Below, one piece after another: positions 16,500 to 25,785 of a stretch of 64,000 nucleotides of DNA (position 1 is its first letter; each line of letters starts with the position of its first letter). The translations under genes were made by a program, and so were the position numbers. Source of the DNA: Hallerella sp964501065 (GTDB lineage Bacteria; Fibrobacterota; Fibrobacteria; Fibrobacterales; Fibrobacteraceae). The stretch is from NCBI GenBank assembly GCA_964501065.1, contig CAZCRF010000004.1, forward strand, positions 15,982 to 79,981, given 5' to 3'. The notes beneath the pieces are model-generated. The model ran no database searches and had not been told where the DNA came from. It saw nothing but the letters and a program-made list of their open reading frames with translations.

Positions 16500-17977
16500 A
16501 GGGTCTCAACGCGTGGAAAATCTTGCTCGCCGCATTCCTCTCCCTAAAAATCGTTTGCGCGCAACAGCCCCTCGGCGATGCTTCCGGTGACGCCCTGGTC
16601 CGGGAACGCGCGGAGTTGAACAAGGCGAAGGCCGAATTGGAGGAAGCCCGCCAAAAGCGCGACATGGAAGTCGCCGCCCGTTGGAACGACCGCGAAAAGG
16701 CGAATCAGGAACGGGAACTGTTCAACCAGAAATACGAAGAGGCGAAAGAGGATTTGGACCGCCTGATGGAAGAGCGCGTCCGCCTCGAGGAAAATGTCCG
16801 CGTCGCCCGGGAAGACTTGGCCCAGGTCAAGGCGAACACGGAAAGCAAGCGCGCCGAATTCACGGCACTCGCCCCGGACAAGGGAATTTTGGAACCGCTT
16901 TCGCAGGTGAAAGACCAGGGGATTCCCTACAAGCTTCCGCAGCGGATAGAAGAGTTCAACCGGGTGGAAAAAGGGCTGTCCTTGTATCGGGACAATCCCA
17001 TCAAGGGCGCGGAAAGCGTCTTGAACTTGGCAAAAAAGGAATTGGAGTTCAGCAGGGAAGTGGAATGGGGCAAGGGAGAGCTTGTCTTCGGCAGCGCGGT
17101 CGTCTTTGGCGAAGAGCTGCGGCTCGGCGGCATCTATGCGATGCGCGCGTCCTCCGGCAGTGACAGCTCCGTTTCGATGATGCTCCCCGTCGCCGGGGAC
17201 AAGGGGAGAAAGTTCTCGTGGCAGGACATGGCTGCGGCGGAGCCTCGGACGGAAGTGAGTGAAGCCTTCTTGATGGCGCGGGATTCCGCCTTTGCCATGG
17301 TCCCTGTCGATGCACTTTTGAGCACGGCGCTTTCGACGGAACTGGCCAATTCCGAGGAAAAGTCCTTTTGGGATACGTGCAAGCAGACCTTCCACGACGG
17401 CGGCATCCTGATGTATCCGATTGTCGCCCTGTTCCTGTTCGGAATCTTGGTCGTTTTGGAACGTTTCGCCGTATTGCTCTTCAAGGGATTTTCCCCCCGT
17501 TGGAAAAAAGCGGTCTCCCTGGCCGGCGAAGGCAAGATGGACGAGGCGAAAATTGCGGCGCAAAGGCTGCGCGGTTCCGTCGGACGAGTTGTACGCACCG
17601 GGATTTTGAACGATTATGCGGACAGGGCTTCGGCGGAAAAGGCCATGGAGGAAGTCTTCGCCGGGGAAGTCCCCTCTTTGGAACGGGGGCTTTCGACGAT
17701 TTCCGTCATCGCGACGACGGCCCCGCTCCTCGGGCTTCTCGGAACCGTCATGGGCATGATTCAACTCTTCCAAGTCATCACGATGCACGGCACTTCCGAC
17801 CCGAAACTCCTCGCCGGGGGCATTTCCGTTGCGCTGATTACGACAGAGGTCGGGCTGATCGTCGCAATTCCGCTCCAATTCCTGCTCACCTTCCTTTCGA
17901 ACCGTTCCGACGCCATCCGCTCCCGTATGGAAAAGGCCGCCCTGGCCGTTTTGAACTCCCGTTGGATCAAGGGGTGA
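16496..17977 (+). CDS. TtpC-like large MotA/TolQ/ExbB proton-channel protein
   Basis: 493 residues. A signal peptide (1-22) leads into a periplasmic coiled coil (about 30-130) and a mixed domain (about 130-290). A C-terminal MotA/TolQ/ExbB domain with three membrane segments follows (about 305-330, 395-425, 440-470). The segment ISVIATTAPLLGLLGTVMGMI is the signature of the proton-channel family. This architecture equals TtpC, the extra ExbB-like subunit of TonB2 systems. It overlaps the previous gene by 4 nt and is followed one base later by the short ExbB. Confidence 0.85.
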   Translation: MKGLNAWKILLAAFLSLKIVCAQQPLGDASGDALVRERAELNKAKAELEEARQKRDMEVAARWNDREKANQERELFNQKYEEAKEDLDRLMEERVRLEENVRVAREDLAQVKANTESKRAEFTALAPDKGILEPLSQVKDQGIPYKLPQRIEEFNRVEKGLSLYRDNPIKGAESVLNLAKKELEFSREVEWGKGELVFGSAVVFGEELRLGGIYAMRASSGSDSSVSMMLPVAGDKGRKFSWQDMAAAEPRTEVSEAFLMARDSAFAMVPVDALLSTALSTELANSEEKSFWDTCKQTFHDGGILMYPIVALFLFGILVVLERFAVLLFKGFSPRWKKAVSLAGEGKMDEAKIAAQRLRGSVGRVVRTGILNDYADRASAEKAMEEVFAGEVPSLERGLSTISVIATTAPLLGLLGTVMGMIQLFQVITMHGTSDPKLLAGGISVALITTEVGLIVAIPLQFLLTFLSNRSDAIRSRMEKAALAVLNSRWIKG

Positions 17978-17978
17978 A

Positions 17979-18542
17979 ATGTCCTCGCTTTCCGCGCTAG
18001 AAGAAATCCGCGCCCTGCTTGTACAAGGCGGCTGGGTGATGCTCCCGATTTTCCTCCTCGGGCTTTTGGCGTGGATTCTCCTGTTCGAACGCTTCTTCGT
18101 CTATTTGCGGGCGATGGGGAAGGGGCGCGACGGCCTTCTCTTCGCCCTCGGAGAATCCATTGAAAAGAACGCTCCCCTGGGAGCAAAGGCTGTCGATTAC
18201 AAGGTGGAAGAATTGCAGCACTCCGTCGACGTCGAGTTTTCAAAATCCTTCCCGACCATTTCCGTCTGCGCCACGCTGGCCCCGATGCTGGGTCTTTTGG
18301 GGACGGTCTCGGGGATGGTCCACGTTTTCGGGACAATCCAGGTCTTCGGATTTGGAAATCCCGTTCTAATAGCCGACGGCATTTCGGAAGCCATGCTCAC
18401 GACACAGGCCGGATTGCTGGTCGCCTTTCCGATTGTACTCGCCAACAACTGGCTCTTATCCCGAATCGACGCGCTCAAGGCCAAGACTTGGAGGTCCGCC
18501 GCGCGGCTCAAGGGGAAATATTTTTCACCGGAGGGTGTATGA
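17979..18542 (+). CDS. exbB: ExbB-like proton-channel subunit
   Basis: 187 residues, three membrane segments (about 17-38, 90-112, 130-152), with VCATLAPMLGLLGTVSGMV as the conserved channel motif. It works with ExbD to couple the proton gradient to TonB in the inner membrane. The start is one base after the upstream stop, and the end overlaps exbD by 4 nt, typical of a tightly coupled complex. Confidence 0.9.
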   Translation: MSSLSALEEIRALLVQGGWVMLPIFLLGLLAWILLFERFFVYLRAMGKGRDGLLFALGESIEKNAPLGAKAVDYKVEELQHSVDVEFSKSFPTISVCATLAPMLGLLGTVSGMVHVFGTIQVFGFGNPVLIADGISEAMLTTQAGLLVAFPIVLANNWLLSRIDALKAKTWRSAARLKGKYFSPEGV

Positions 18543-18940
18543 GTTTCATTCGCAAGGGGCGTCGCCATTTCGGCGGCATCGACATTTCCCCGATGATGGA
18601 CATGACGTTCATCCTCCTGATATTCTTCATCGTGACGTCGACCTTCACGCGCGAAACGGGCATCGACGTTTCCAAGCCGAAGGCGAACACGGTCAAGGAA
18701 CTTTCCAAAGAGAGCATCCTCATCGGCATCACGCGGCAAGGGACAATCCACATCAACGAGACGCAGGTGAACCTTTCTTCCCTCCAGACGATTCTGCGGC
18801 AAATGATGCACGAATCCCCGGACAGGCCGGTCATCATCGTTTCGGACCGCGACGCACCGTCCGGGAAGATTGTCGACGTCCTCGACGAATGCAACCTGGC
18901 CCATGTTCGGAAGGTTTCCATCTCGGCCGCGAAGGAGTGA
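18539..18940 (+). CDS. exbD: ExbD-like biopolymer transport protein
   Basis: 133 residues. A single N-terminal membrane helix reads ISPMMDMTFILLIFFIV and holds the conserved proton-relay Asp (MMDM, about residue 20). A periplasmic domain ending RDAPSGKIVDVLDECN follows. The ATG is preceded by CGGAGGG and overlaps the exbB stop. Confidence 0.9.
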   Translation: MSFIRKGRRHFGGIDISPMMDMTFILLIFFIVTSTFTRETGIDVSKPKANTVKELSKESILIGITRQGTIHINETQVNLSSLQTILRQMMHESPDRPVIIVSDRDAPSGKIVDVLDECNLAHVRKVSISAAKE

Positions 18941-18943
18941 CGC

Positions 18944-19606
18944 TTGCGAAGGCTCTTCGGCATCCATTACCGTTCCCGCTGGTTTTTCGCCGCGCTCTTC
19001 GCCGTCATCGTGAACACGGTCTTCTTTTTGGCCGTCCCCGTTTTGAACGTACTCTTCTTCCGTTCGGACGTTCCTCCGAAGAAATCCCAATTCGAAAACT
19101 TGACGGAAGTCGAAACGCTCGTCCGAGAGAAGAAGAAGGAACGCCCCCAGAAGCTGATCCACAAGATTGTCCAGCCGAACAAGTTCAAGGTGAACGCGCA
19201 GACGGCGAACGGCTCCAGGTCGCAGTCGAATTTCTCCATGGACCTTTCCCTGGCGAGGGGGGACGGTGCGGGCGACGGCGTCGAAGTCGGTTCGGGCGGC
19301 GGCATGCAAAATTTCGTCTACGAGGCGGGGGACGTCGATGAAGAAGCCCAGGCGCTCAAGACCGTGAACCCCGTTTACCCGGAACGGGCGAAGAAGCTCG
19401 GCATTTCCGGATTCGTAAAGGTCTACATGGTCATCGACGTCTACGGCAACGTGACCAATCTGAAGACGCTCTCCGTGGACCCTCCGGGATACGGCTTTGA
19501 AACGGAAGTGCTCAAGGCCGTGCGCTCTTGGAAGTTCGAACCGGCGAAACTCGGGCATTACCCGGTGGCGCAGAAGGCGACGAAGGAGTTCAAGTTTGTT
19601 CCCTAG
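18944..19606 (+). CDS. tonB: TonB-family energy transducer
   Basis: 220 residues from a TTG start (GAAGGAG upstream). A membrane anchor at 12-38 precedes a charged linker (about 55-75) that is short and lacks the long Pro-rich spacer of E. coli TonB. The C-terminal TonB domain has VNPVYPERAKKLGISGFV and ends SWKFEPA...EFKFVP. It should carry energy from ExbB/ExbD to an outer-membrane receptor. No TonB-dependent receptor lies in the window. Confidence 0.88.
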   Translation: MRRLFGIHYRSRWFFAALFAVIVNTVFFLAVPVLNVLFFRSDVPPKKSQFENLTEVETLVREKKKERPQKLIHKIVQPNKFKVNAQTANGSRSQSNFSMDLSLARGDGAGDGVEVGSGGGMQNFVYEAGDVDEEAQALKTVNPVYPERAKKLGISGFVKVYMVIDVYGNVTNLKTLSVDPPGYGFETEVLKAVRSWKFEPAKLGHYPVAQKATKEFKFVP

Positions 19607-20600
19607 AAGTTCGGCATTTCGAAAGTTCCGGTGGAAAGTCTTTTCCCTGATTCTCCTGTGCCTCTGCACGGGCGTTTTCGCCGCCGAGGATTACTTCAAA
19701 GAGGCGAACGAACTTTACGACAAGGGCGAGTTCAAAAAAGCGGTGAAGATGTACCGCGCCGCGATTCAAGACGGCCGTTACGAGCCGTTTGCATGGTTCA
19801 ATCTGGGCAACACCTTGGTGCAACTCGGCAAGAACAACGTGGCGATGGTCGCCTACAAGCGGACCGTGGAACTGATGCCGGACTTTTCAAAGGCTTGGGT
19901 GCTTCTCGGCGACCTCTACTACCTCGGCGGGGATTACGGACTTTCCGTGGTCTCTTACAAGAGAGCCTTGGAACTCGGGGAAAATTCGGACCACATCCAT
20001 TACGCGCTCGGGGAATGTTTCATCAAGGCGCACAGCTTCGCCATGGCGCAAAAGCATTTTGAAGCGGCGACGCGCCTGAACCCAGACCGGATTGACGCTT
20101 GGTACGGCCTTGCGGAAGTCTACGAAAAGCTCGGGGACTACGAATACGCCGTCAAGACCCTCAAACGCGCCGTCGACAACGCCGTGAATGCGGGGGCGGA
20201 CATCCATTACACGCTTTCGCACTATTACAGCCAAATGGATTCTTCGAAAAAGGCGATTCGAGAAATGGAAAGTGGACTTTTGACGGATCCGCAGAACACT
20301 TCGGCCAGGCGTTATCTCGCGCAGATGTATTTGAACGACTCGTCTCCGTGGATGGCCATTTTCACCTTGGAAGAGGGACTTCGCTTTCCCAAGGGTCGAG
20401 ACTTGATTTACGTGGACCTGGGGCAGATTTACTTTTCACAAAACCGCTACGAAGAAGCCCTGGAAAACTTTATGAACGCCTGGAAACTCGGAAACGCGCA
20501 AGGTCGGATCGGCGCGGAAAATGTCGCCAACGCTTATTACAATGCGGGGGACGAGGGAAAGTTTCAAGAAATTCACCAACGCATCATGGGGAAAAAATGA
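19596..20600 (+). CDS. TPR repeat protein of the TonB2 operon
   Basis: 334 residues. The likely start is TTG at 19596, with AAGGAG seven bases upstream, inside the end of tonB (11-nt overlap). A signal peptide ends TGVFAAE. About eight tetratricopeptide repeats follow, for example FNLGNTLVQLGKNNVAMVAYKRTVEL and WYGLAEVYEKLGDYEYAVKTL. TonB2 operons of vibrios also end in a TPR gene. It probably acts as a periplasmic scaffold for the complex. Confidence 0.82.
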   Translation: MFPRSSAFRKFRWKVFSLILLCLCTGVFAAEDYFKEANELYDKGEFKKAVKMYRAAIQDGRYEPFAWFNLGNTLVQLGKNNVAMVAYKRTVELMPDFSKAWVLLGDLYYLGGDYGLSVVSYKRALELGENSDHIHYALGECFIKAHSFAMAQKHFEAATRLNPDRIDAWYGLAEVYEKLGDYEYAVKTLKRAVDNAVNAGADIHYTLSHYYSQMDSSKKAIREMESGLLTDPQNTSARRYLAQMYLNDSSPWMAIFTLEEGLRFPKGRDLIYVDLGQIYFSQNRYEEALENFMNAWKLGNAQGRIGAENVANAYYNAGDEGKFQEIHQRIMGKK

Positions 20601-21688
20601 CCAAAAAGAAAAAAAGCTGGCAGTCTGATTCGCTGAAAAGTGTGGAGCAGAGCGAATCTTTGCAAATTCTCGACATCCTCGCCCGTATTATGAAAAATGA
20701 AGACGCCGAATTCGACGACTGCGAAGAACTCTACGACATTCTAGACGACGTCTTCGAACGGATTTGCGCCTTGAACGACAACAAGGATGCGTTGACGTCG
20801 CTCGGATATTTGATTGTCTGCGGGGATGCCTTTGCCGAAGAGAATCGGAGCGAGACCTATTCGAGTTTGGACTATTTTTACGACGACGTCGCCGACGCTT
20901 TTGCAAAAAGGGCGAAGCTCGTGAGCGACCGGAAATTCCTCGTGGACCTGTTGCACGACTTGGCCGTGCATGTCAAAGAGGGGGATTTCCGGGAATGCGT
21001 CCTCTATTCCGCGCACGCGTTCCTATCCGAAAAGGAACTCCGGGAATTGGTGGATGAGGTCGTGGGCACAGTCCGGGAGCGGGATTTGGAAAACGCAGAG
21101 CGCATTTGCGAAACTCTCATCGAAATGACCGTTCCGCTCGACGACCCGGAGCTGGTGGAACGGCTCACGCGCCTGAAAGACCCCGATTTCTCCGTCCTTT
21201 CGAAAATCGACGTGGCGAACGCATACTACTGCGCCAATCAAGTGGAAAGGGCGCACGCGCTGCTCGACGAAATCCGCGATCCCGAAAAATGGGAACAGGA
21301 TTACCTGGATTTGAAAGTGGCCATCCTGCTTGCCGAAGGGAAGCGGCGCGAGGGGATTCAAACGGCGGAACTCCTCTACGAAAAATACCCGTCGACATTT
21401 TACTTGGCGAACCTTTGCTCGATTGTCTCCCCGGAACGCAGAAAGGAACTTCTCGACGAGCACGAGAAATTCCGTCTGGGCGATTCCCTGAACACGGCAT
21501 ACGTCCAGACTCTGGTGGACTTGGAAGAATTCGACAGAATCTCCCGCTATTTGGACGCGCATGAAGACTCGATTCCCCAAATGAAGCCGGAAGATCTCGA
21601 AATGGCGGCGGCCTATCTCGAAAAGAACGGAAGACCCGACTTGGCCAAAAGGCTGGCGCCGACTGGTGGGTTGGAAACGAAGGCGTAA
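20597..21688 (+). CDS. helical-repeat hypothetical protein ending the TonB2 operon
   Basis: 363 residues, acidic, with no signal peptide or membrane segment, so cytoplasmic. It looks alpha-solenoid-like, with helix pairs of about 30-35 residues (for example DVANAYYCANQVERAHALLDEI). Its start ATG overlaps the TPR gene stop (ATGA) and follows GGGGA. A cytoplasmic member is unusual for a TonB operon. No family is recognised. Confidence 0.7.
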   Translation: MTKKKKSWQSDSLKSVEQSESLQILDILARIMKNEDAEFDDCEELYDILDDVFERICALNDNKDALTSLGYLIVCGDAFAEENRSETYSSLDYFYDDVADAFAKRAKLVSDRKFLVDLLHDLAVHVKEGDFRECVLYSAHAFLSEKELRELVDEVVGTVRERDLENAERICETLIEMTVPLDDPELVERLTRLKDPDFSVLSKIDVANAYYCANQVERAHALLDEIRDPEKWEQDYLDLKVAILLAEGKRREGIQTAELLYEKYPSTFYLANLCSIVSPERRKELLDEHEKFRLGDSLNTAYVQTLVDLEEFDRISRYLDAHEDSIPQMKPEDLEMAAAYLEKNGRPDLAKRLAPTGGLETKA

Positions 21689-21728
21689 GCCATCCGCCTT
21701 GCGACGAGGGACGACGCTCCCGGGCTTA
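21686..21728 (+). terminator. possible long-loop hairpin after TonB2 operon
   Basis: GTAAGCC, which contains the stop codon, pairs with GGCTTAC about 28 nt later. There is no T run, so a terminator role is weakly supported. Confidence 0.3.
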
Positions 21729-21809
21729 CATATTTGTCGGCTGAATTTTCGCCGGAATCTTGCCTCCCGAACAGGGAAAGCCTAATTTTTCAATCCGGGA
21801 GGTTTTGAA

Positions 21810-22535
21810 ATGAAACCCATCATCGCCGTCTCGCCGCTTTACGACGACAGGTTGGACAGTTACTGGATGCTGCCGGATTACATGAAAGCGCTCGAACGTT
21901 TCGGGGCGATAACGCTCATGCTGCCGATGGACGCGTCTCCGGAAACGCTGGATTACTTTTCCAAGACTTGCGACGCCCTGCTTCTCACGGGAGGGCATGA
22001 CGTCTCCCCGGAACTTTACGGGGAAGCTCCCAAACCCGAATGCGGTCATCCGTGCAAGATGCGGGATTCCCTTGAATGCGGCCTGATAGACAGGATGCTC
22101 CGCCTCGACAAGCCCATCCTCGGCATTTGCCGTGGCATCCAAATTTTAAACGCCCATTTAGGCGGAACCCTCTTTGAAGACTTGCCGTCGGAACATCCTT
22201 CGCCGATAGAACATCACATGAAGCCCCCTTACGACAGGCGGGTGCACTTTGTCGAATTGGAGGAGGGGAGCCGCGTACGGGAAATCGTGGGGAACGCCCG
22301 TTATGCGGTGAACAGCTACCACCACCAAGCCGTCAAAAGGCTTTCCCCGGAACTCTGCGCCACGGCCATCTCGGAAGACGGCATCGTCGAAGCGGTCGAA
22401 ATGCCGGGGAAAAGGTTCGTGCTGGCCGTGCAATGGCATCCGGAGTTCCTGTATAGAAAAGACCCGGCGTCTTCCCGCATCTTTGAAGAATTTGTCAGCG
22501 CGGCTGCAGAATCGCGAAAATCTTCGCCCGGATAA
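21810..22535 (+). CDS. gamma-glutamyl hydrolase-type amidotransferase (peptidase C26)
   Basis: 241 residues, a class I glutamine-amidotransferase fold. The nucleophile elbow is ILGICRGIQ (Cys at about residue 109). The catalytic His-Glu appears in VQWHPEF. LLTGGHDVSPELYGE is the typical early motif of PuuD-like enzymes, which split gamma-glutamyl-GABA or similar amides. The ATG follows GGGAGG. The substrate is unproven. Confidence 0.88.
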   Translation: MKPIIAVSPLYDDRLDSYWMLPDYMKALERFGAITLMLPMDASPETLDYFSKTCDALLLTGGHDVSPELYGEAPKPECGHPCKMRDSLECGLIDRMLRLDKPILGICRGIQILNAHLGGTLFEDLPSEHPSPIEHHMKPPYDRRVHFVELEEGSRVREIVGNARYAVNSYHHQAVKRLSPELCATAISEDGIVEAVEMPGKRFVLAVQWHPEFLYRKDPASSRIFEEFVSAAAESRKSSPG

Positions 22536-22538
22536 AAC

Positions 22539-22566
22539 TTGCTTTTTAGCGAAAATAGATTACATT
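22539..22566 (+). promoter_or_regulatory. candidate promoter of 67-codon gene and prfC
   Basis: TTGCTT at 22539-22544, a 16-nt spacer and TACATT at 22561-22566 lie about 55 nt before the small gene. Confidence 0.45.
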
Positions 22567-22621
22567 ATCGGGGATTTCCGTTTCGACGGTCGTTTGAACC
22601 TCAGCTACAGGAGTTTTTTCC

Positions 22622-22825
22622 ATGCGCGACTTGCTAGAGAAACTGTTGAAAAAAGGCTTTTCCGTGCAATTTTCAGAAGAGGGCGGATTCCCGGTCATCC
22701 GAATTTTCCAAGGGACGGACACGGAACGCCCCGTGAAGAGTTGCAGCCTCGGCAGCGGGGAGTTCCGCGACAACGTCGAAGAGGCTCTCCAATCCATGAT
22801 TCTCGATTTGGAACGCCACGCCTAA
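22622..22825 (+). CDS. 67-residue hypothetical protein
   Basis: A short soluble alpha/beta protein (start MRDLLEKLLKKGFSVQFSEEGG). It ends 42 nt before prfC on the same strand and behind a candidate promoter. A CAGGAG site lies just upstream of the ATG. No family is recognised; it may be co-transcribed with prfC. Confidence 0.6.
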   Translation: MRDLLEKLLKKGFSVQFSEEGGFPVIRIFQGTDTERPVKSCSLGSGEFRDNVEEALQSMILDLERHA

Positions 22826-22867
22826 AAGGCTTTTCTATATTTGGCCTCGTCAACGAACGAGGTCATT

Positions 22868-24439
22868 TTGCCATTGAATCCAGAAATTTCGAAGAGGCGC
22901 ACATTCGCCATCGTCAGCCACCCGGACGCGGGGAAGACCACCATCACCGAAAAGTTTCTCTGGTTCGGCAAAGTCATCCGGGAAGCGGGGCATGTCCGCG
23001 CCAAGTCGAACAGGAGCTACACGGTCAGCGACTGGATGAAGATCGAGCAGGACCGCGGGATTTCCGTTTCGAGTTCCGTGTTGAACTTCCCCTTCGAAGG
23101 CTGTTGGTTCAACTTGGTCGACACTCCGGGGCACCAGGATTTTTGCGAAGACACTTACCGCGCCTTGACCGCCGTGGATTCCGCGCTGGTACTGATAGAC
23201 AGCGTGAACGGCGTCGAGAAGCAGACCGTCAAGCTGATGGAAGTCTGCCGCATGAGGCACACGCCCATCATCACGTTCATCAACAAGATGGATTTGGACG
23301 GGCGCCCCGTACTCGACTTGCTCGACCAAATCGAATCCGTCTTGAAAATCAAGGCGATTCCGTTCACTCTGCCGATTGGCGTGGGGAAACTGTTCAAGGG
23401 TGTTTACTGCATCGCGGACGACTCCTTCAACGTCTATGACGAAAAGTCCGGGCATCAGGAAATCTTGCAGATGGAAGGTCCTTTCGACCCGAAACTCGTG
23501 GAACTCTGCGGCGAAAGTTGGGTGAACCAGTTCCGCGAAGAATACGACATGGTGACGGGCGGAATGGACGCGTTCGACCACGATTCGTTCCTCAAGGGGG
23601 AGATGTGCCCCGTTTTCTTCGGCAGCGCAGTGAACAATTTCGGCGTCCGACAACTGTTGAACGCCTTTGCGGACTTGGCCCCCGCCCCGATGCCCCGCGA
23701 GACGGACAAGCGCACGGTCTCCCCGGAAGAGCCGGACTTTTCGGGATTCGTCTTCAAAATTCAAGCGAACATGGATCCCAAGCACCGCGACCGCACGGCG
23801 TTCCTCCGCATCTGCTCCGGGGAATTCCAGCGCGGAGACAAGGTCTACCACGTCCGTTCCGGAAGGGAAATCCGTCTAGCGGCCCCGACCGCATTCCTCG
23901 CCAAAGACAAGGAAGTCATCGACACGGCGTGGGCGGGCGACATCGTGGGCATCAACGACCCCGGGCTTTTCCACATCGGCGATACGCTGACCAAGGGGGA
24001 AAAAATGAATTTTTCGGGGATTCCCGACTTCGCCCCGGAGTTTTTCGCCCGCGTGACCCTTTTGAATCCGCTCAAGTCCAAGCAACTTTCCAAGGGGCTG
24101 AAGGAGTTGACGGAAGAGGGGGCGACGCAGCTTTACCAGCCGTTCAAGTCGGCCATCCCGGTTATCGGCGTCGTCGGGGAACTCCAGTTCGACGTGCTCA
24201 AATACCGCTTGATGGCGGAATACGGTGCAGACGTCTCGCTCGACCGCATCCCCTCCTTCGGTGTCCGATGGATTGTGGGGGAGCAGGCGGATACGGACAA
24301 ATTCGTGGATGAAAACGGCGGAGACTGCATGCGGGACAAGGAGAACCGCCCGGTGTGCCTGTTCCCGAACGAATACCGCCTGAGCCTCGCCGTGAAAAAC
24401 TACCCGACTCTCAAATTCGTGGAAACCTCGTTGGGGTGA
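22868..24439 (+). CDS. prfC: peptide chain release factor 3
   Basis: 523 residues, near the 529 of E. coli RF3. This GTPase recycles RF1/RF2 from the ribosome after termination. The G-domain motifs are SHPDAGKTT (P loop), DTPGHQDF and NKMD. The segment EQDRGISVSSSV is the RF3 switch I version. The start is TTG at 22868 with GAGG at the right distance; the longer reading lacks a site. capA follows after 2 nt. Confidence 0.95.
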   Translation: MPLNPEISKRRTFAIVSHPDAGKTTITEKFLWFGKVIREAGHVRAKSNRSYTVSDWMKIEQDRGISVSSSVLNFPFEGCWFNLVDTPGHQDFCEDTYRALTAVDSALVLIDSVNGVEKQTVKLMEVCRMRHTPIITFINKMDLDGRPVLDLLDQIESVLKIKAIPFTLPIGVGKLFKGVYCIADDSFNVYDEKSGHQEILQMEGPFDPKLVELCGESWVNQFREEYDMVTGGMDAFDHDSFLKGEMCPVFFGSAVNNFGVRQLLNAFADLAPAPMPRETDKRTVSPEEPDFSGFVFKIQANMDPKHRDRTAFLRICSGEFQRGDKVYHVRSGREIRLAAPTAFLAKDKEVIDTAWAGDIVGINDPGLFHIGDTLTKGEKMNFSGIPDFAPEFFARVTLLNPLKSKQLSKGLKELTEEGATQLYQPFKSAIPVIGVVGELQFDVLKYRLMAEYGADVSLDRIPSFGVRWIVGEQADTDKFVDENGGDCMRDKENRPVCLFPNEYRLSLAVKNYPTLKFVETSLG

Positions 24440-24441
24440 AG

Positions 24442-25746
24442 ATGCAGAGACGCCTCCGGCCGATTCCCTTGTTTTTTTCCTTGACCTTCTTCCTGTTTTC
24501 GTGCAGCGACAGTCCGAAGGTTTTCGTCGAACCGCACTCTCCGAAGTTGCAGGAAGCAAGTGCACTCCCATCGGCGAAAGAAGCTTCGGACTCCGTCCCT
24601 TCCAAGCCGGAAGCGGATGTAATGCCGGACTCATCCGTTTCGGAAGTCTCTTTCTTCGTCATCGGAGACGTCCTCTTCCATGCGGCACTATTCAAACAGT
24701 GCGAAGAAGACACATCCCGTTGCCGTTTCGACTATCTCTTCGAACCTTGGGCTAAGGACATCCGGGCGGCGGACATCGCGGTCGTCAACCAAGAGACGAT
24801 TTTCGTTCCGCGGCGGGACGGCTACACGTCTTACCCGAACTTCGGCACTCCGGAAGAGGTCGGCCTCGCGGAAATTTCCGCCGGTTTCGACATCGTGACG
24901 CATGCGACGAACCACACCATCGACCGCCGAGCGAAAGCCGTCGATTACACGCTGGACTTTTGGAATGGCAAATCGGCGAAAGCCCTCGGCATCCACCCGA
25001 CCCGTGAAGACGCGGAAGAGCCATTCACTTTGACGAAGAACGGCATCCGCTTCGGGTTCGTGAACTTCACCTACGGCCTGAACGGGCAAAAGCTGCCGGA
25101 AGACAGGCCTTATCTCGTCGACGTCATCGACAGCGCGGGGAAGTGGCTTTCCATGATTCGCAAGGCGGAATCCGCAGCAGAGGTCACCGTCGCCTTTTTG
25201 CACATCGGGACGGAATACAAATCCCTGCCGACGAAAGAGGCGATGGAAACGGTGGAGAGGGCGATTGACGCCGGGGCGGACATTTTGGTCTGTGCACATC
25301 CCCACGAGATCGAGCCTTATGGAATCTTCACGACGAAAGCGGGAAACAAGGCCCTTGTCTATTGGTCCCTGGGCAATTTCGTGTCGAACCAGCAAGACCT
25401 TCCGACGAACTTGGGGGGCGTGGCCAAGTTTACGGTTCGCAAGGTCGAGAATGGGGACAGCGCCAAGCTTGAAATTTCCTCGGCGACTTTCGATGGCTCC
25501 GTGACGCAGCAAGAAGTGGGAGCCTATCGCGCGGTCCCGCTCGCCGCCTATTCGGACTCCCTGGCGGAACGTCACCGCCTCAAGGTGAAGATTCCCGACT
25601 TCACCCTTTCGAATTTGCAGACACTCTTTGAAAAAACGGTGGGCGAGGCGAGCCTCTGCAACACGGAACTTCCGGAAGGAAACCTTCCGCTTCCGATTTC
25701 GAATCTTTCCGATCCCCTCGCGTCGGATGGTCGAAGTTCCCCGTAA
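24442..25746 (+). CDS. CapA-family lipoprotein
   Basis: 434 residues. The lipoprotein signal FFLFSC is followed by a Ser/Pro-rich spacer (about 25-75). The CapA/PGA_cap domain is a calcineurin-like phosphoesterase fold: VIGDVLFH, AVVNQETIF, HATNHTIDR, FLHIGTEY, CAHPHEIEPY and YWSLGNFVSNQ in order. CapA proteins of this type act in the envelope, first described in poly-gamma-glutamate capsule formation; here the substrate is unknown. The gene directly follows prfC and is likely co-transcribed. Confidence 0.88.
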   Translation: MQRRLRPIPLFFSLTFFLFSCSDSPKVFVEPHSPKLQEASALPSAKEASDSVPSKPEADVMPDSSVSEVSFFVIGDVLFHAALFKQCEEDTSRCRFDYLFEPWAKDIRAADIAVVNQETIFVPRRDGYTSYPNFGTPEEVGLAEISAGFDIVTHATNHTIDRRAKAVDYTLDFWNGKSAKALGIHPTREDAEEPFTLTKNGIRFGFVNFTYGLNGQKLPEDRPYLVDVIDSAGKWLSMIRKAESAAEVTVAFLHIGTEYKSLPTKEAMETVERAIDAGADILVCAHPHEIEPYGIFTTKAGNKALVYWSLGNFVSNQQDLPTNLGGVAKFTVRKVENGDSAKLEISSATFDGSVTQQEVGAYRAVPLAAYSDSLAERHRLKVKIPDFTLSNLQTLFEKTVGEASLCNTELPEGNLPLPISNLSDPLASDGRSSP

Positions 25747-25785
25747 TTTGTAAATTCCCGTCGGAAAATAATAGGAGATATGAAC

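Noticed and set aside
15687..19606. ExbB/ExbD genes as a second Zorya-like motor
   Set aside because: TonB, DUF3450-like and TPR neighbours and the ExbD fold without an OmpA domain fit a TonB2 system; no nuclease is present.
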